DNA of 64,000 nucleotides, from assembly GCA_039545355.1 (NCBI GenBank), contig BCJJ01000007.1:1488001-1552000 (forward strand). Direction: 5' to 3'. Made by a program: the position numbers and the translations under genes. Shown piece after piece: positions 21,607 through 30,881 of the stretch; positions within the stretch are counted from its first letter, which is position 1, and every line of letters begins with the position of its first letter. This DNA comes from Trichosporon coremiiforme (lineage: Eukaryota > Basidiomycota > Tremellomycetes > Trichosporonales > Trichosporonaceae). The notes under the pieces are model-generated. The model searched no databases. It was not told where the DNA came from and was given only the letters and a program-made list of their open reading frames with translations.

Positions 21607-23391
21607 CTATGTCGATTTGAAGAGTCTTTCGTAATCTTGCTTCAATGTGAGTTCTTTCATTGAAGACTCCGGCTTCTCGAAACCTCGTTCGTGGTTTTGC
21701 TTCAGGGAAGGTTCGGTGAGACTGGACGTTCCAGAAGAGCTGAGGTTGGTGCCTAGGGCTCTCAAGTACTCCTCTTTTAGCTCGCTCGACCGCTCCTACG
21801 CCGATAGGGGTGACTGGCGGTTCATGGCCGCGGGGCCGGCGTCTGGACTCTGACCGGAGAGGGCTTGCTCAACGTCGATGCCGGAACCGGGCTGCCACTC
21901 CCGATACTGCGGAGGCAGATACTCGACATCCTCCTCCCCGTCGTCCTCGTGTGCGCCAGCTTCCGTTCCGGGACCGTTCTCAACACCGCCTCCGAGCTCG
22001 TCTGGCCAGGTCCAGGTGTTATGAGGCGCCCAGCTAGCCGTACGGTACAGGTCCTTCTCCGAGACGCCGTACGGCTGGACGGCGACCTCGCGTTTGTCCC
22101 GTTTCCTGCGTTGTCGGCTGCGAACTAACCACAGAACAAAACCAGCGACGACAAGAGCTCCAACCAAGCCCACAACGACACCGACGATGATCCCTGTTTT
22201 GCTTGTGGCTGTGCGGTTGCGCTGTGACGATGAACTTGCGGTGTCAATGTTGGCTAAGTTTGCTAGTGTGTGGTTGCTGAACCGTTAGGGAAACAAAGAG
22301 CGATACCACTTACTAGTGGAAGGGGTAAGTGGAGAAGCCACTGACGAAACAGGTTGTATCAAGGTCCAGGGATCCGACCTTGACAGTTGTTCGAATTGCA
22401 GGGTCGATGGGCAGCATGAACAGGGTCCGATTGTGAGCATCAACGGCCTTCTCCTCAGCGGCTATTGGGAATTCCCCCGGCTTGAACCACGACGGCCGAG
22501 GATCTAGGTCTGCATAGCAGTGGCTTCCTTTGACAGACTGGTTCATCGTCCCAACCCGGCCGTAGACTCGAATAAGGGTCGTATTCGCCGGTGCGAGATA
22601 GGAGAGCTCTGTATTGTTCTTGAGGAGCACATAATCCTCGTCATTCTCATAGCTGACGTCCCTCCTGAGGAGCCGAGCTCGGTAGACGTCGCGGAGTCGC
22701 AGAGGCTTCTGCAACATGTGGAACTCGTCCATCTTTTGGCTGAAGGCGAAGCTGATACTTGGATTTATTCGCTCGTACGGTGCAACGGCTGGTACGAACG
22801 TTGCTTGTGACTCGAGCCCTTCCATCGATGGTCTAATAAGTCAGCTCCGTCGGCTCCTGCCTCCCAAAGAACTACTCACGCTTGAGTTCGCACCGGGATG
22901 TCAATAGTGAGGTTGTGGAATTCGAAGTCTGCCTCTGGTGAGTATGTCCAGCGCAGTTCGTAGGCCGAGAGGTTCAATCCCGAGCCAGACATGAGGTCGG
23001 GCGTATCGCGAACGATGCCTTTGAACTCGGCGCCGGGCTCGGCCAAACTCGCAGTGGGTTTCAGCAAACGGCCGATCACAGGGTTGACGGACAAGGCGTC
23101 GCTCTGGTTGACCTTGCGATTCGCGTTTTCCCATCGCGCGAAGCCCTGAACCTCGAAGCCGACACCTACGAACGCGCAACCGCTGCTTCCACCAGTGCCA
23201 TCACTGGCTCGGTATCCTGTGGCGTTGTCCACGGTGAGTGGCCGACCGCCCCACCACTCGGAGGCTCCGTCGACGTCGACCATACCATCGAGCGAGTCCA
23301 CTGTGAACTTGAAGGTGTCGTTGAACTGCGCCCTGGTTGGTAAGGCGATTAGTGGCCACACCAACCATGCGATACGTGGCAAGAAAATCAT
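21607..23391 (-). CDS. PY-tail family membrane protein 7, TAG inside the tail
   Basis: Exons are 23391-22880, 22832-22314 and 22276 to a TAG at 21796-21798. The 47- and 37-nt introns are phase 2. The protein to this stop is 503 residues. A signal peptide ends at LPTRAQF. Ectodomain 1 has FTVDSLDGMVDVDGA and VGVGFEVQG. Ectodomain 2 has LESQATFVPAV, TELSYLAPANTTLIRVYG, CYADLDP and TCFVSGFSTYPFH. The helix (GIIVGVVVGLVGALVVAGFV) is at about 373-396. The tail has VSEKDLYRTASWAP and EYLPPQYREW. Past the TAG the same frame continues for 62 codons to 21607 and contains ELKEEYLRALG and a terminal LKQDYERLFKS, which match the C-terminal motifs of members 3, 4 and 8. The stop therefore removes conserved sequence but leaves PPxY. 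I give the span to the second stop. Confidence 0.75.
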
Positions 23392-24252
23392 GTCTGGTGA
23401 GTGATCTTATTGCCGATGACCTTCCGCATGCTCTTGCTGTTGTAGACGAAAGGGCAAGACGGATGCTATTGAAGGGGAGGGGTATGGGAGAAACAATCCG
23501 GGGTGAGCCGGTTAATCCGGTAATCGACTAGAACGTCTGTTCAATTCCCATCCTGCAGGTGGGCTGGTGTCACAGAAACAAGACTGCACAGCTCACCACC
23601 GCCCAGAGCACTGCACACGACGTAAACCTCGAAACCCTAATCTTATCTGCCGTCCCTGAATGCGGGCAACAAAAGATGACCGCCAGCTAACGCCATATGG
23701 TTTTGCGGCAAAACACGAGAGCATGCAGAGTAATCTGCTTCAATCAGGTGCATGGGGCAAACCTTGCGGCTGCCACGTACTTCGTTCGCGGTGCACCGAT
23801 TCGAAGCATTTTCGAGTTTCCAACGGTGTTCCTGTTCGTTGCAGGTGATTATGATCTTTGCCTTCAACACGCGCTCCGACGGCGTGACACTGGGAAGTGC
23901 AGGGCTGTCCGGCATAATCGATCATACTCAGCACAGCCTGGTCGCGGGATCTGGAAGAGGATGAACAGCGGAGCTGTTCTGCATGCTCCTCGACGGTCGC
24001 AGCGTCTCAGTCCGGAGCTGAGCAAGCAGAGAACGAGATTCGAATGGCATGCGATGTCCACCGTTTCACAGGTTACTTGCGAATAAGGGAACGGGTTCCT
24101 GCGGTGGCTTGAGGTCGGCGGTAGGGAACAGAAAGGCGGCGTCATGGCTTGGGATCCTAGAGGTGGGTTAGGATACCGACCAGCCCTCTGGTCAACCCCT
24201 TTGCAGCGGAGATGTCACATAGTTTTTGCATCATGAGAAACTATTGCTTGCA
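23392..24252. other. intergenic, no gene seen
   Basis: This is the upstream region of member 7 and the 3' flank of member 8. Short open frames lack motifs. Confidence 0.45.
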
Positions 24253-26131
24253 CTAGATCGAATCGAAGGCTCGCGCATACTCCTCTTTCAGAGGAGGGGT
24301 CTCTTCCTCCGAGCTGCAGGACGACAGTTTCTCCGACGAACGCGGCACACCGAAGACCCGGGCATACTCCTCCTTCAGTTGAGGGGTGGTGACGTGTGTC
24401 GTGTACCGATCAGCAGAGTCTGGTCCCGGCTCGAGGGCCCTTATCGTATCGATCTTGAGTGCTGAACGCTGCTGGGGCTGCTCCCTTGCTCCATTGGCAA
24501 AAGGCCCAGTAGAGCCTCCCGAAGAGCTGGGAATCAATGGTGAGCCTTCAGCGTTGTGGGGTGGGTGTTGGCCCTCATACGTTGGGAGGTGTTCTAATCC
24601 TTCTGCAGCGTCTTGCTCCTGGACGACGCGGCGTGGGCGGGGACGAGTGTTGTTTGCCGGGGCAGAGCGGGAGTGCGCCTGGCTCTCACCGGGCTCTACC
24701 TGGGCATTATGCGGTGCCCAACTTGCAGTCCGGTACAAGTCCTTTTCAGAGATCTCGTACGGTTCAGCATTTGAAGCGGCCTTCGCCTTCTGCTTCCTCT
24801 GTCGGTGCAGATACCAAAACAGGAGCGCAGCCAACATGAACGCTCCACCCACCCCTACCACTACCCCGACAATTACGCCTGTTCGGTGCTTGGATTTTGC
24901 ATTTGCTGAGCTCTGGTCTGCCGAGCTCGCCCCCGTATGGTCCTTGTTGCTGCTTGAGTTGACAGTAGCGAGATTTGCAAGGGTGTAGTTGCTAAATGAT
25001 CAGCGCGCGTACCTGGGGTGGGCCTTACTAGTGGAAAGGATAGCTGGAGATACCGCTGATGAAGCACGTGGAGTCGAGACCCAACGTGCCCACCCTGACG
25101 GTGGTCTGCACGCTCGGATCGATAGGGAGCAGGAACAATGTGCGGTTGACCCCGTTGACTGCTTTTTCCGAGGAGGACAAGGGGAAGCTGGCATTCTTCC
25201 ACCATGGCGGCGGCGGGTCAAGATCGGCATAACACATGCTTCCTCCCACGGACCCGTTCATCTGACCAACCGGACCGAAGACTTGTATCAACGTCGTGTT
25301 GGGTGGGGCCGTGTATGACAGCTCAGTCATGTTCTTCAGCATAACATGATCTCCCCCGAGTCTATAGTTACCGTCACGTTTGCGATATCGAATGACACCA
25401 GTGTCGTTCGCGCTAAATCGAGGGGGCATTACGTCCTCCCTGGCGCGGAACATGTCACGCAACTGTCGGACCTTGCTACTGGCACCGAGCCTCATCGTAG
25501 ATTGCAGTCGCCCATCGCGAACAGTCGGCACAAATGTAGCCTGTGATTGCAGATCGGCGAGCGAAGGGCTATCCTGTCAGTGGTATCCTTTGCCGGTTAT
25601 TATCACCCACGCTTGAGTACGGATAGGAATGTCAATGGTGAGATTGTGGAACTCCAGCTGTGAATCGGCCCTGAAAGTCCAGATCAAGTCATACGTTGAT
25701 AGACTAAAGTTTGTTGCGGTGAAGAGTCGTGGATCGTTCGTCACGTTTCCGGTGAGCTCCAACAGTTCTTCTTTTTGCCAGTCTTGATCTGAGTGACTGA
25801 GCCAGGCGTACACAGGGTGAAGGGTGGATATGTCCTCAGAATCATCCTCTGTCGGTTGGCCGTACTTCCACAGGCCGTAGCCCTGTACCTCGAACCCAGT
25901 GCCCACGAAGGAAGAGCCAAACACTCCACTAGAACGCCCTGTGCTTGTTCGGTACCCGGTTTCTGTGTCGACGGTGAAAGGCAGACCTGCATGCCAGCTC
26001 CTCGCAGCGTCAACATCGACAGGGCCGTCCAGAGATGTTAACGTGAATCGGATTGTGGTGTTGAACTGGGCTATCACCGACTGCACGAAGAGCAGCCAAA
26101 CGGCCCAGACCTGCCAACAGTGGGCAGACAT
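24253..26131 (-). CDS. PY-tail family membrane protein 8, intact but without PPxY
   Basis: Exons are 26131-25611, 25568-25029 and 24991-24253, giving 599 residues. The introns of 42 and 37 nt are phase 2. The ATG at 26131 opens the signal peptide MSAHCWQVWAVWLLFVQS; the upstream frame starts with TTG only. Ectodomain 1 has FTLTSLDGPVDVDAA, TGYRTSTGRSSG and FVGTGFEVQG. Ectodomain 2 has TELSYTAPPNTTLIQVFGPVG, CYADLDPPPPWW and TCFISGISSYPFH. The helix (GVIVGVVVGVGGAFMLAALL) is at about 393-416. The tail has EISEKDLYRTASWAPHN and QEQDAAEGLEHLPTYEG, where the relatives have LPPxY, so the motif is reduced to LPTY. Two copies of LKEEYAR(V/A)F follow, the second ending the protein. It heads away from the four-gene array that begins at 27543. 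Confidence 0.85.
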
Positions 26132-27542
26132 GCTCTGATGCGCGGGGGATGGGGGCCAGTGAATGCCGAGCAACGAAGTCGGTAAGAGAAGAAGTTCAAG
26201 AGGTCGCCAACGATGAACTCGTGCTGCTGAGTATTGCTGATAGGTCGTTGTTGCTCAGGAGAAGGCCATCGTTCTTTATCTAGCTGACGACCGGATTCAG
26301 ACGGACTGCTGGTTCTGCCCACCGGCAGGCATCATTGCGCGTATCAATCTCCGCACGTATGCACGACACAGCATGTAAAGCACAATAGGAATGAGCGATG
26401 CAGGTAGCTCGTAAACGACTCGTAAACTTAAGCTTATGCTCTGCATTCGGAACGACCTCGCATGGATCAGGCACGTCCTTGGTGCTCAGCTGCCATATTC
26501 GCAGTGGACCCTGGTCCGGCTGGCCGCGGCGGGAGATGGTACGGGAATCCTGTGCAAGGCACTTCAACTCACAGTTACACGGATGTGCCCGCCGACGACG
26601 TGCTGCAGGTACAGTGCGGCCCATATTGCAGTCAGCTGCTGCGCGCTGAGGGTGAATGCGGTAAGGCCGCTGCCCATAAGGAGGACAGTGGAGCTCCCGC
26701 TTCGCTCAGAGCGATACTGCCGCAGCCTGACTCCTAGGCCGAGAACGGCGGCGCCAGCTCTGGCTCTCAGGTCCCGCAATGGGTCTTCAACTTCTGACAC
26801 TCTCTATTCTCAGGGCCCAACCTTGAACGCCATGGCGTCAATCAGGGCTCAGCTGATAAGATTGTGGGCTTCGAACCGGAGGGCTCACCTCCCCCACCGG
26901 TGATCTCTCTGGTCAGCTTTGCCGCCAATTTCACGCTTGTCAGTGGTCAGTGGGGCTAATCTGTAACTATTAACAAGGCATGGCAAGGTGTCTTCTGCAG
27001 TACGGAGGCTGCTGTGTCTGAGCCTCGGGGCAGGATTGGAGATGACGTGCGAAGGCAAGCATTTGACTGAAACCAGGGCAGCTTGCTGTCTTCGATGCAT
27101 CTCTGAATATCTTGTCTTTCACGATGGTGCAGATCAGGGTTCTCGAATAAAATCACGGTGAACGGGTCCCCCACTCGAGCAACCGTGTCTGCCGTTGAGC
27201 TGCGATCCCAAGTCGTCAGTGTGTTCGTCGATTTGCTCGCATTGCCACGGATTCGGTCTTCATGAACACATGGGAACTCGTGCCAGAGGTCCTCTCAAGT
27301 GAGACAGCAGACTTCTGACGAAGAGGGTTCTGATGCACTGTTCGCCGAAAGCGGCTGAAGCGCGATGAGGGCGTTGTGTTCCCTGCCTTCGTCATGTTGA
27401 CCTGCCGCAGTTATAAGGAGGGCGCCATCAGCACCGAGGTTGGACATCTCAAACTCCTGCTACATGGTGAGACCTACCTCCCGGAGAGCTCGCGCAGCCA
27501 CTTAAAAACCAGTTTTATTGGTCAGACGAAGTAGATACAACT
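26132..27542. promoter_or_regulatory. divergent upstream region of member 8 and the four-gene array
   Basis: The 1.4-kb region lies between divergent family genes. A TATA-like tataag at 27412-27417 lies about 125 bp before the ATG at 27543. A nearby 155-codon open frame (26436-26903) has no recognisable domain. Confidence 0.4.
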
Positions 27543-28292
27543 ATGTTGTGCCTCAGCGCAAGCTGCGACAACATCAACCTCGAGAACTTTCTTCTCATCG
27601 GCATTCCAATCATCGCGTCGTTTATCACCTTCTTCTTTAGCCTGTACATTGGACGCCTGAACCGGCGCCGCGAGCACGATCCAGAACTAGGTCACCAGAT
27701 TGGTCGCCATGTTGTGCGCGTCGGACAAATGCCCGAGCTGGACCCCCACCACGACAACGTGACGCCGTTCCCCGTCCGTACCTCGATGGATAGGGAGACG
27801 GAAACTGAGGCGATCATGGTTGAGCTTCCCCTGCCAGAGATCCCTGAGCGGCTGCACGATGTCGTCGGAAACGACGTGGTCAAGCCCCGCCCCGCATTCT
27901 TCGTGGATGAGGGCAGCTCCTCAATGATCACGACTGAGGACCGGCGCACCTCTTCCCCGGTCCTGAGACCTGAGGAAGTCTCACACGCCATCAGCGTTCT
28001 CACAGCGGTGCTCCGGCTCAATCTGGACCACACTGGCTCTGGGCGGGCCACTCCGATCATCGAAACTAACGGTAGTCCCAGCGGAACTCATGGTCACCAC
28101 CCTGGGCGACGCGAAGCCGACAGCGGCCGTCTTCTCCTTCCTCCCCAATACCAATCTGAGTGGCGCAGCGCCGGCTCCAGCTCTTCACATGGATCTCAAG
28201 TTTCGAGCAGCGTGGAAGGGAAAGCTGGTCCCGCTAGACCTCCAAGAAGGAAGAGAGGAAGAGCGCTTCGTGCCCTGCACAGAGGTCGATAG
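27543..28292 (+). CDS. PY-tail family protein 9, without ectodomain (array gene 1)
   Basis: This single-exon gene encodes 249 residues. The N-terminal 18 residues are followed by a transmembrane helix (LIGIPIIASFITFFFSLYIG, about 17-37) and a basic stop-transfer (RLNRRRE). The tail is acidic and Pro-rich. It holds a helical segment EEVSHAISVLTAVL that is shared in position with the next three genes, then LLLPPQYQSEW close to a basic C-terminus rich in Arg. No signal peptide or ectodomain is present. This is the first of four tandem genes on the plus strand with the same plan. PPQY is a predicted WW-domain ligand. Function is unknown. Confidence 0.75.
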   Translation: MLCLSASCDNINLENFLLIGIPIIASFITFFFSLYIGRLNRRREHDPELGHQIGRHVVRVGQMPELDPHHDNVTPFPVRTSMDRETETEAIMVELPLPEIPERLHDVVGNDVVKPRPAFFVDEGSSSMITTEDRRTSSPVLRPEEVSHAISVLTAVLRLNLDHTGSGRATPIIETNGSPSGTHGHHPGRREADSGRLLLPPQYQSEWRSAGSSSSHGSQVSSSVEGKAGPARPPRRKRGRALRALHRGR

Positions 28293-28676
28293 GTAGTGTG
28301 TTTGTTTTTCTGTTAATAACAATGTGAAGCCCGTTTCGGTTCTGGAATCCACGAGCGACCCGGTGCCATGGCGCACACATGTACTGAGACACTTGCATAT
28401 AGGGCAGGCCCTCAGTGATTGCGGTTGGGGAGGCTTCGAGTGAGACATGCCACGAACAGACTCCTCCGGGCTTCGCACCGCCGCTCAGCGGTCTCAAGTT
28501 TGCAGAGAAGGCGGGGAGGCGTCCGCATCGTCAAGCTGTGCTAAGCCTGCAAAGCCATTCCAAGTGTGTATTTCTACTCTTACCCATCCGTCAGTATATA
28601 GCCCCACTAGTCGCTATTGGGCCAGTGGGCGCGTCCTCATACATCCTATCAGCGGTACAGCACCTTCACGATTGGT
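28293..28676. other. spacer between array genes 1 and 2
   Basis: This contains TATATA near 28592, about 85 bp before the ATG at 28677. The open frame of array gene 2 extends back through this stretch without an ATG, so its upstream part is judged non-coding. Confidence 0.4.
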
Positions 28677-29530
28677 ATGCCGCAACCCGAGGACTACATG
28701 CTGTTATCTTCCTGCCCATCGTTACGATGATGGTGGGATTCAGCGTCGGCTTCTGGTCCGGTCGGCGCTGGGAGCGTACTCGGTCCGCCCAGAGTTCTGA
28801 AGCGACAAACGCCGAACGGAGCGTCGCAGTCATTCCCGTGCAGAGCTCCAGGTTCCCAGCAACACCCACCACAAGCTTCAAGTCTGCTCCTGAGTCGACC
28901 GGTACGCCATATCTTCCAACACCGGTGACACCGTATCCTGTGCTTCGAGACGACGCTTTTGAGTCCACCCTCACAGCTCCATCCACAACAGGTCGTCTTG
29001 TCCATCCATCCGGTGTGATCCTGAAGGGAACTCACGACATGAGCAGTGAGATGCCCACAACCACGCCAATAAGCAAGCCAGCAGCCCCACCCCTGCCGCC
29101 GCCGAAACCTAAGCGCCTGCTACAGCATCCCATGCCATCCCCACTTTCGCAGGTCACAACGGCTCCGCTGTCGCGCCCTTCGCCTTCGCCTCATTCGCCT
29201 CCATCGTCGAGCACGCAGCCAGAGGCAACCCCTGCCACTTTACCGGCAGTGACAGCGAGTGACGATGTCACTCGCGCGATAAACGCCCTGGCCGAAGCTC
29301 TAGGACAGCAAAGTCTTGACCGCCCCGCGTACGGAGCTCCAATCTCCAACCTGGAGAATTCAGCAGACCGCATGGTCCATCGGGAGATGGACGCGGTCGG
29401 CTCTGATCCACTCCCACCGCTGTACCAATCCGAATGGGGAGGAGCGAGATCCGTTACGTACCATGCACAGCCAATCTCCGGCAGTACCCGCTCTCAAGTG
29501 AATCCGGGGTTCCAGCCGAAAGCTGGGTAG
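28677..29530 (+). CDS. PY-tail family protein 10, without ectodomain (array gene 2); start out of frame
   Basis: The long frame ending at 29530 encodes a transmembrane helix (VIFLPIVTMMVGFSVGFW), WSGRRWERTR, a very Pro/Ser/Thr-rich tail, the helical motif DDVTRAINALAEALGQQS and DPLPPLYQSEW. No ATG lies in frame between the upstream stop and the helix. The ATG at 28677 (MPQPEDYML), placed as in the sister genes about ten residues before the helix, is one frame off. Loss of one base at about 28701-28703 would explain this. Alternatives are an unseen upstream exon or a start inside the helix (MMVGF). The motif ladder matches array gene 3 closely, so the gene is real or recently was. The 5' end is unresolved. 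Confidence 0.55.
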
Positions 29531-29838
29531 CTGGCGAGCGTCCCTTCCGTTCCAATTCGTAGAATGCATGTCATGGTTCCTTGTCATGTGACTGTGAAGT
29601 ACGATTCTGCGATTGTGCAGCGTTCCAGGCCCAATGATCCTTTCGCGGAAGTGAGCAATATGACACAAGACCGTGTCCCAACGCGAAGCTTCCCCTTGTC
29701 GTCCATTGCGCTGTGTCTACCACACCACCCGGCCGCAACTTCCTTGGTCTTTTCTTCAACAACGACGGTGAAAGGAACTGAGGTCAATCAAGTGGTGCCG
29801 ATCGTGAGTGATTGTGATCTCTCAATACTGAGAACAAA
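29531..29838. other. spacer between array genes 2 and 3
   Basis: No feature is recognised in this 308-bp spacer. It should hold the 3' end of gene 2 and the promoter of gene 3. Confidence 0.4.
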
Positions 29839-30651
29839 ATGGGCGCCACGGTGGACATGGCCCTCGTCCTTTGGTGGTTCGTCACGGTCGGCATTCCGGT
29901 CATAGGGGCCATCATCCTGTTCTGGGTCGGTGTATGGGTCGGGTGCTGCTGGAACCGCCGGCGGATGCGGAAACGAGAAATGAAGCGCGACGCGGAGATG
30001 GGGCGCGACCTGCTGAGGGCCGAAGTGGAAACCAAACCAACGACGCCGTACACCCTCCCGACATCGGATGACATGACGGACGTCACCGAGACGGCGCCGA
30101 TGCTCCCACCCAGCACCCCGGCTACCCCGGTCCCTGCTCGCCGGAGCCTGACTCCGACTCATCGCTCCAGCAAGGACCTGCCCGGCGACGGGCGCGGGAG
30201 CCTCGAAATGCCAACGCCGAAGACAAGTGTGTCGGGCCCCTCACCGCTGGGTGGGCTAGCCCACTCCCCCTCCCCTCCGCCAGTGAGGGGACCCTCCCTG
30301 CCCCCCGGGACGAATGAAGACGTGACCCGTGCCATCAACGCACTGGCAGAAGCGCTGCGGCAGCAAAGTATCGACCGGCCCGAGACCCCAACCTCAGTAC
30401 GTGGCCACGACAGCTATCACGAGATGGACGCTGCGCGGCTCGAAGTTGCGCGCCACGATGGCAGGTTCGACCCCCTCCCTCCCCGATACCAGTCCGAGTG
30501 GCGGTCGGACACGAGCTCGACGCACTCCGTGTCCCGCAAGTCCTCAGAACGCGAGCGGCGCATGGCACCCGTCGGCCCGCGCCGTCTGCCCCGCCTCGAT
30601 GCCAAAGCTCTGCTTCGCGCCGCAAGCACCCGTAGTGCGAACTCTGTGTAG
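29839..30651 (+). CDS. PY-tail family protein 11, without ectodomain (array gene 3)
   Basis: This single-exon gene encodes 270 residues. MGATVDMALVLWWF leads into a transmembrane helix (TVGIPVIGAIILFWVGVWVG, about 16-36), then CCWNRRRMRKRE. The tail has ETAPMLPPSTP, several SP/TP-rich stretches, the helical motif NEDVTRAINALAEALRQQS and DPLPPRYQSEW. It ends in a basic stretch with RKSSERERR. The pair of conserved motifs is almost identical to that of array gene 2, showing a recent duplication. The second Met (MALV) could also start translation. Predicted topology is a cytosolic C-terminus with a PPRY WW-domain ligand. Confidence 0.75.
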   Translation: MGATVDMALVLWWFVTVGIPVIGAIILFWVGVWVGCCWNRRRMRKREMKRDAEMGRDLLRAEVETKPTTPYTLPTSDDMTDVTETAPMLPPSTPATPVPARRSLTPTHRSSKDLPGDGRGSLEMPTPKTSVSGPSPLGGLAHSPSPPPVRGPSLPPGTNEDVTRAINALAEALRQQSIDRPETPTSVRGHDSYHEMDAARLEVARHDGRFDPLPPRYQSEWRSDTSSTHSVSRKSSERERRMAPVGPRRLPRLDAKALLRAASTRSANSV

Positions 30652-30881
30652 TATATTCAGCAGATGTGAAACGTATTGCAACGCTTGGGCCAAAAAAGTC
30701 TTCTTCACTGTCTCGGGTGGCGATAGCCAGTCATGGGCCGAACTGCTGTATTGTGCTTGGCGTATCCCTGCGTTTGCAACTTCGGGTCGCACATATCTTT
30801 CTGATCCGCAGCCGTACAGTCTGCACCCACCGTTAGCCAAAGTCAGTCCGCATCACGGTGGGGCAAGTCGCTGACGGCAGC

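Noticed and set aside
6243..21800. Reassigned stop codons as an explanation for TGA and TAG in members 3, 6 and 7
   Set aside because: TAA, TAG and TGA all serve as normal ends of intact genes in this window (TGA ends members 3, 4 and the lectin-like gene; TAG ends member 8, the ectodomain-less member 5 and the DUF2985 gene).
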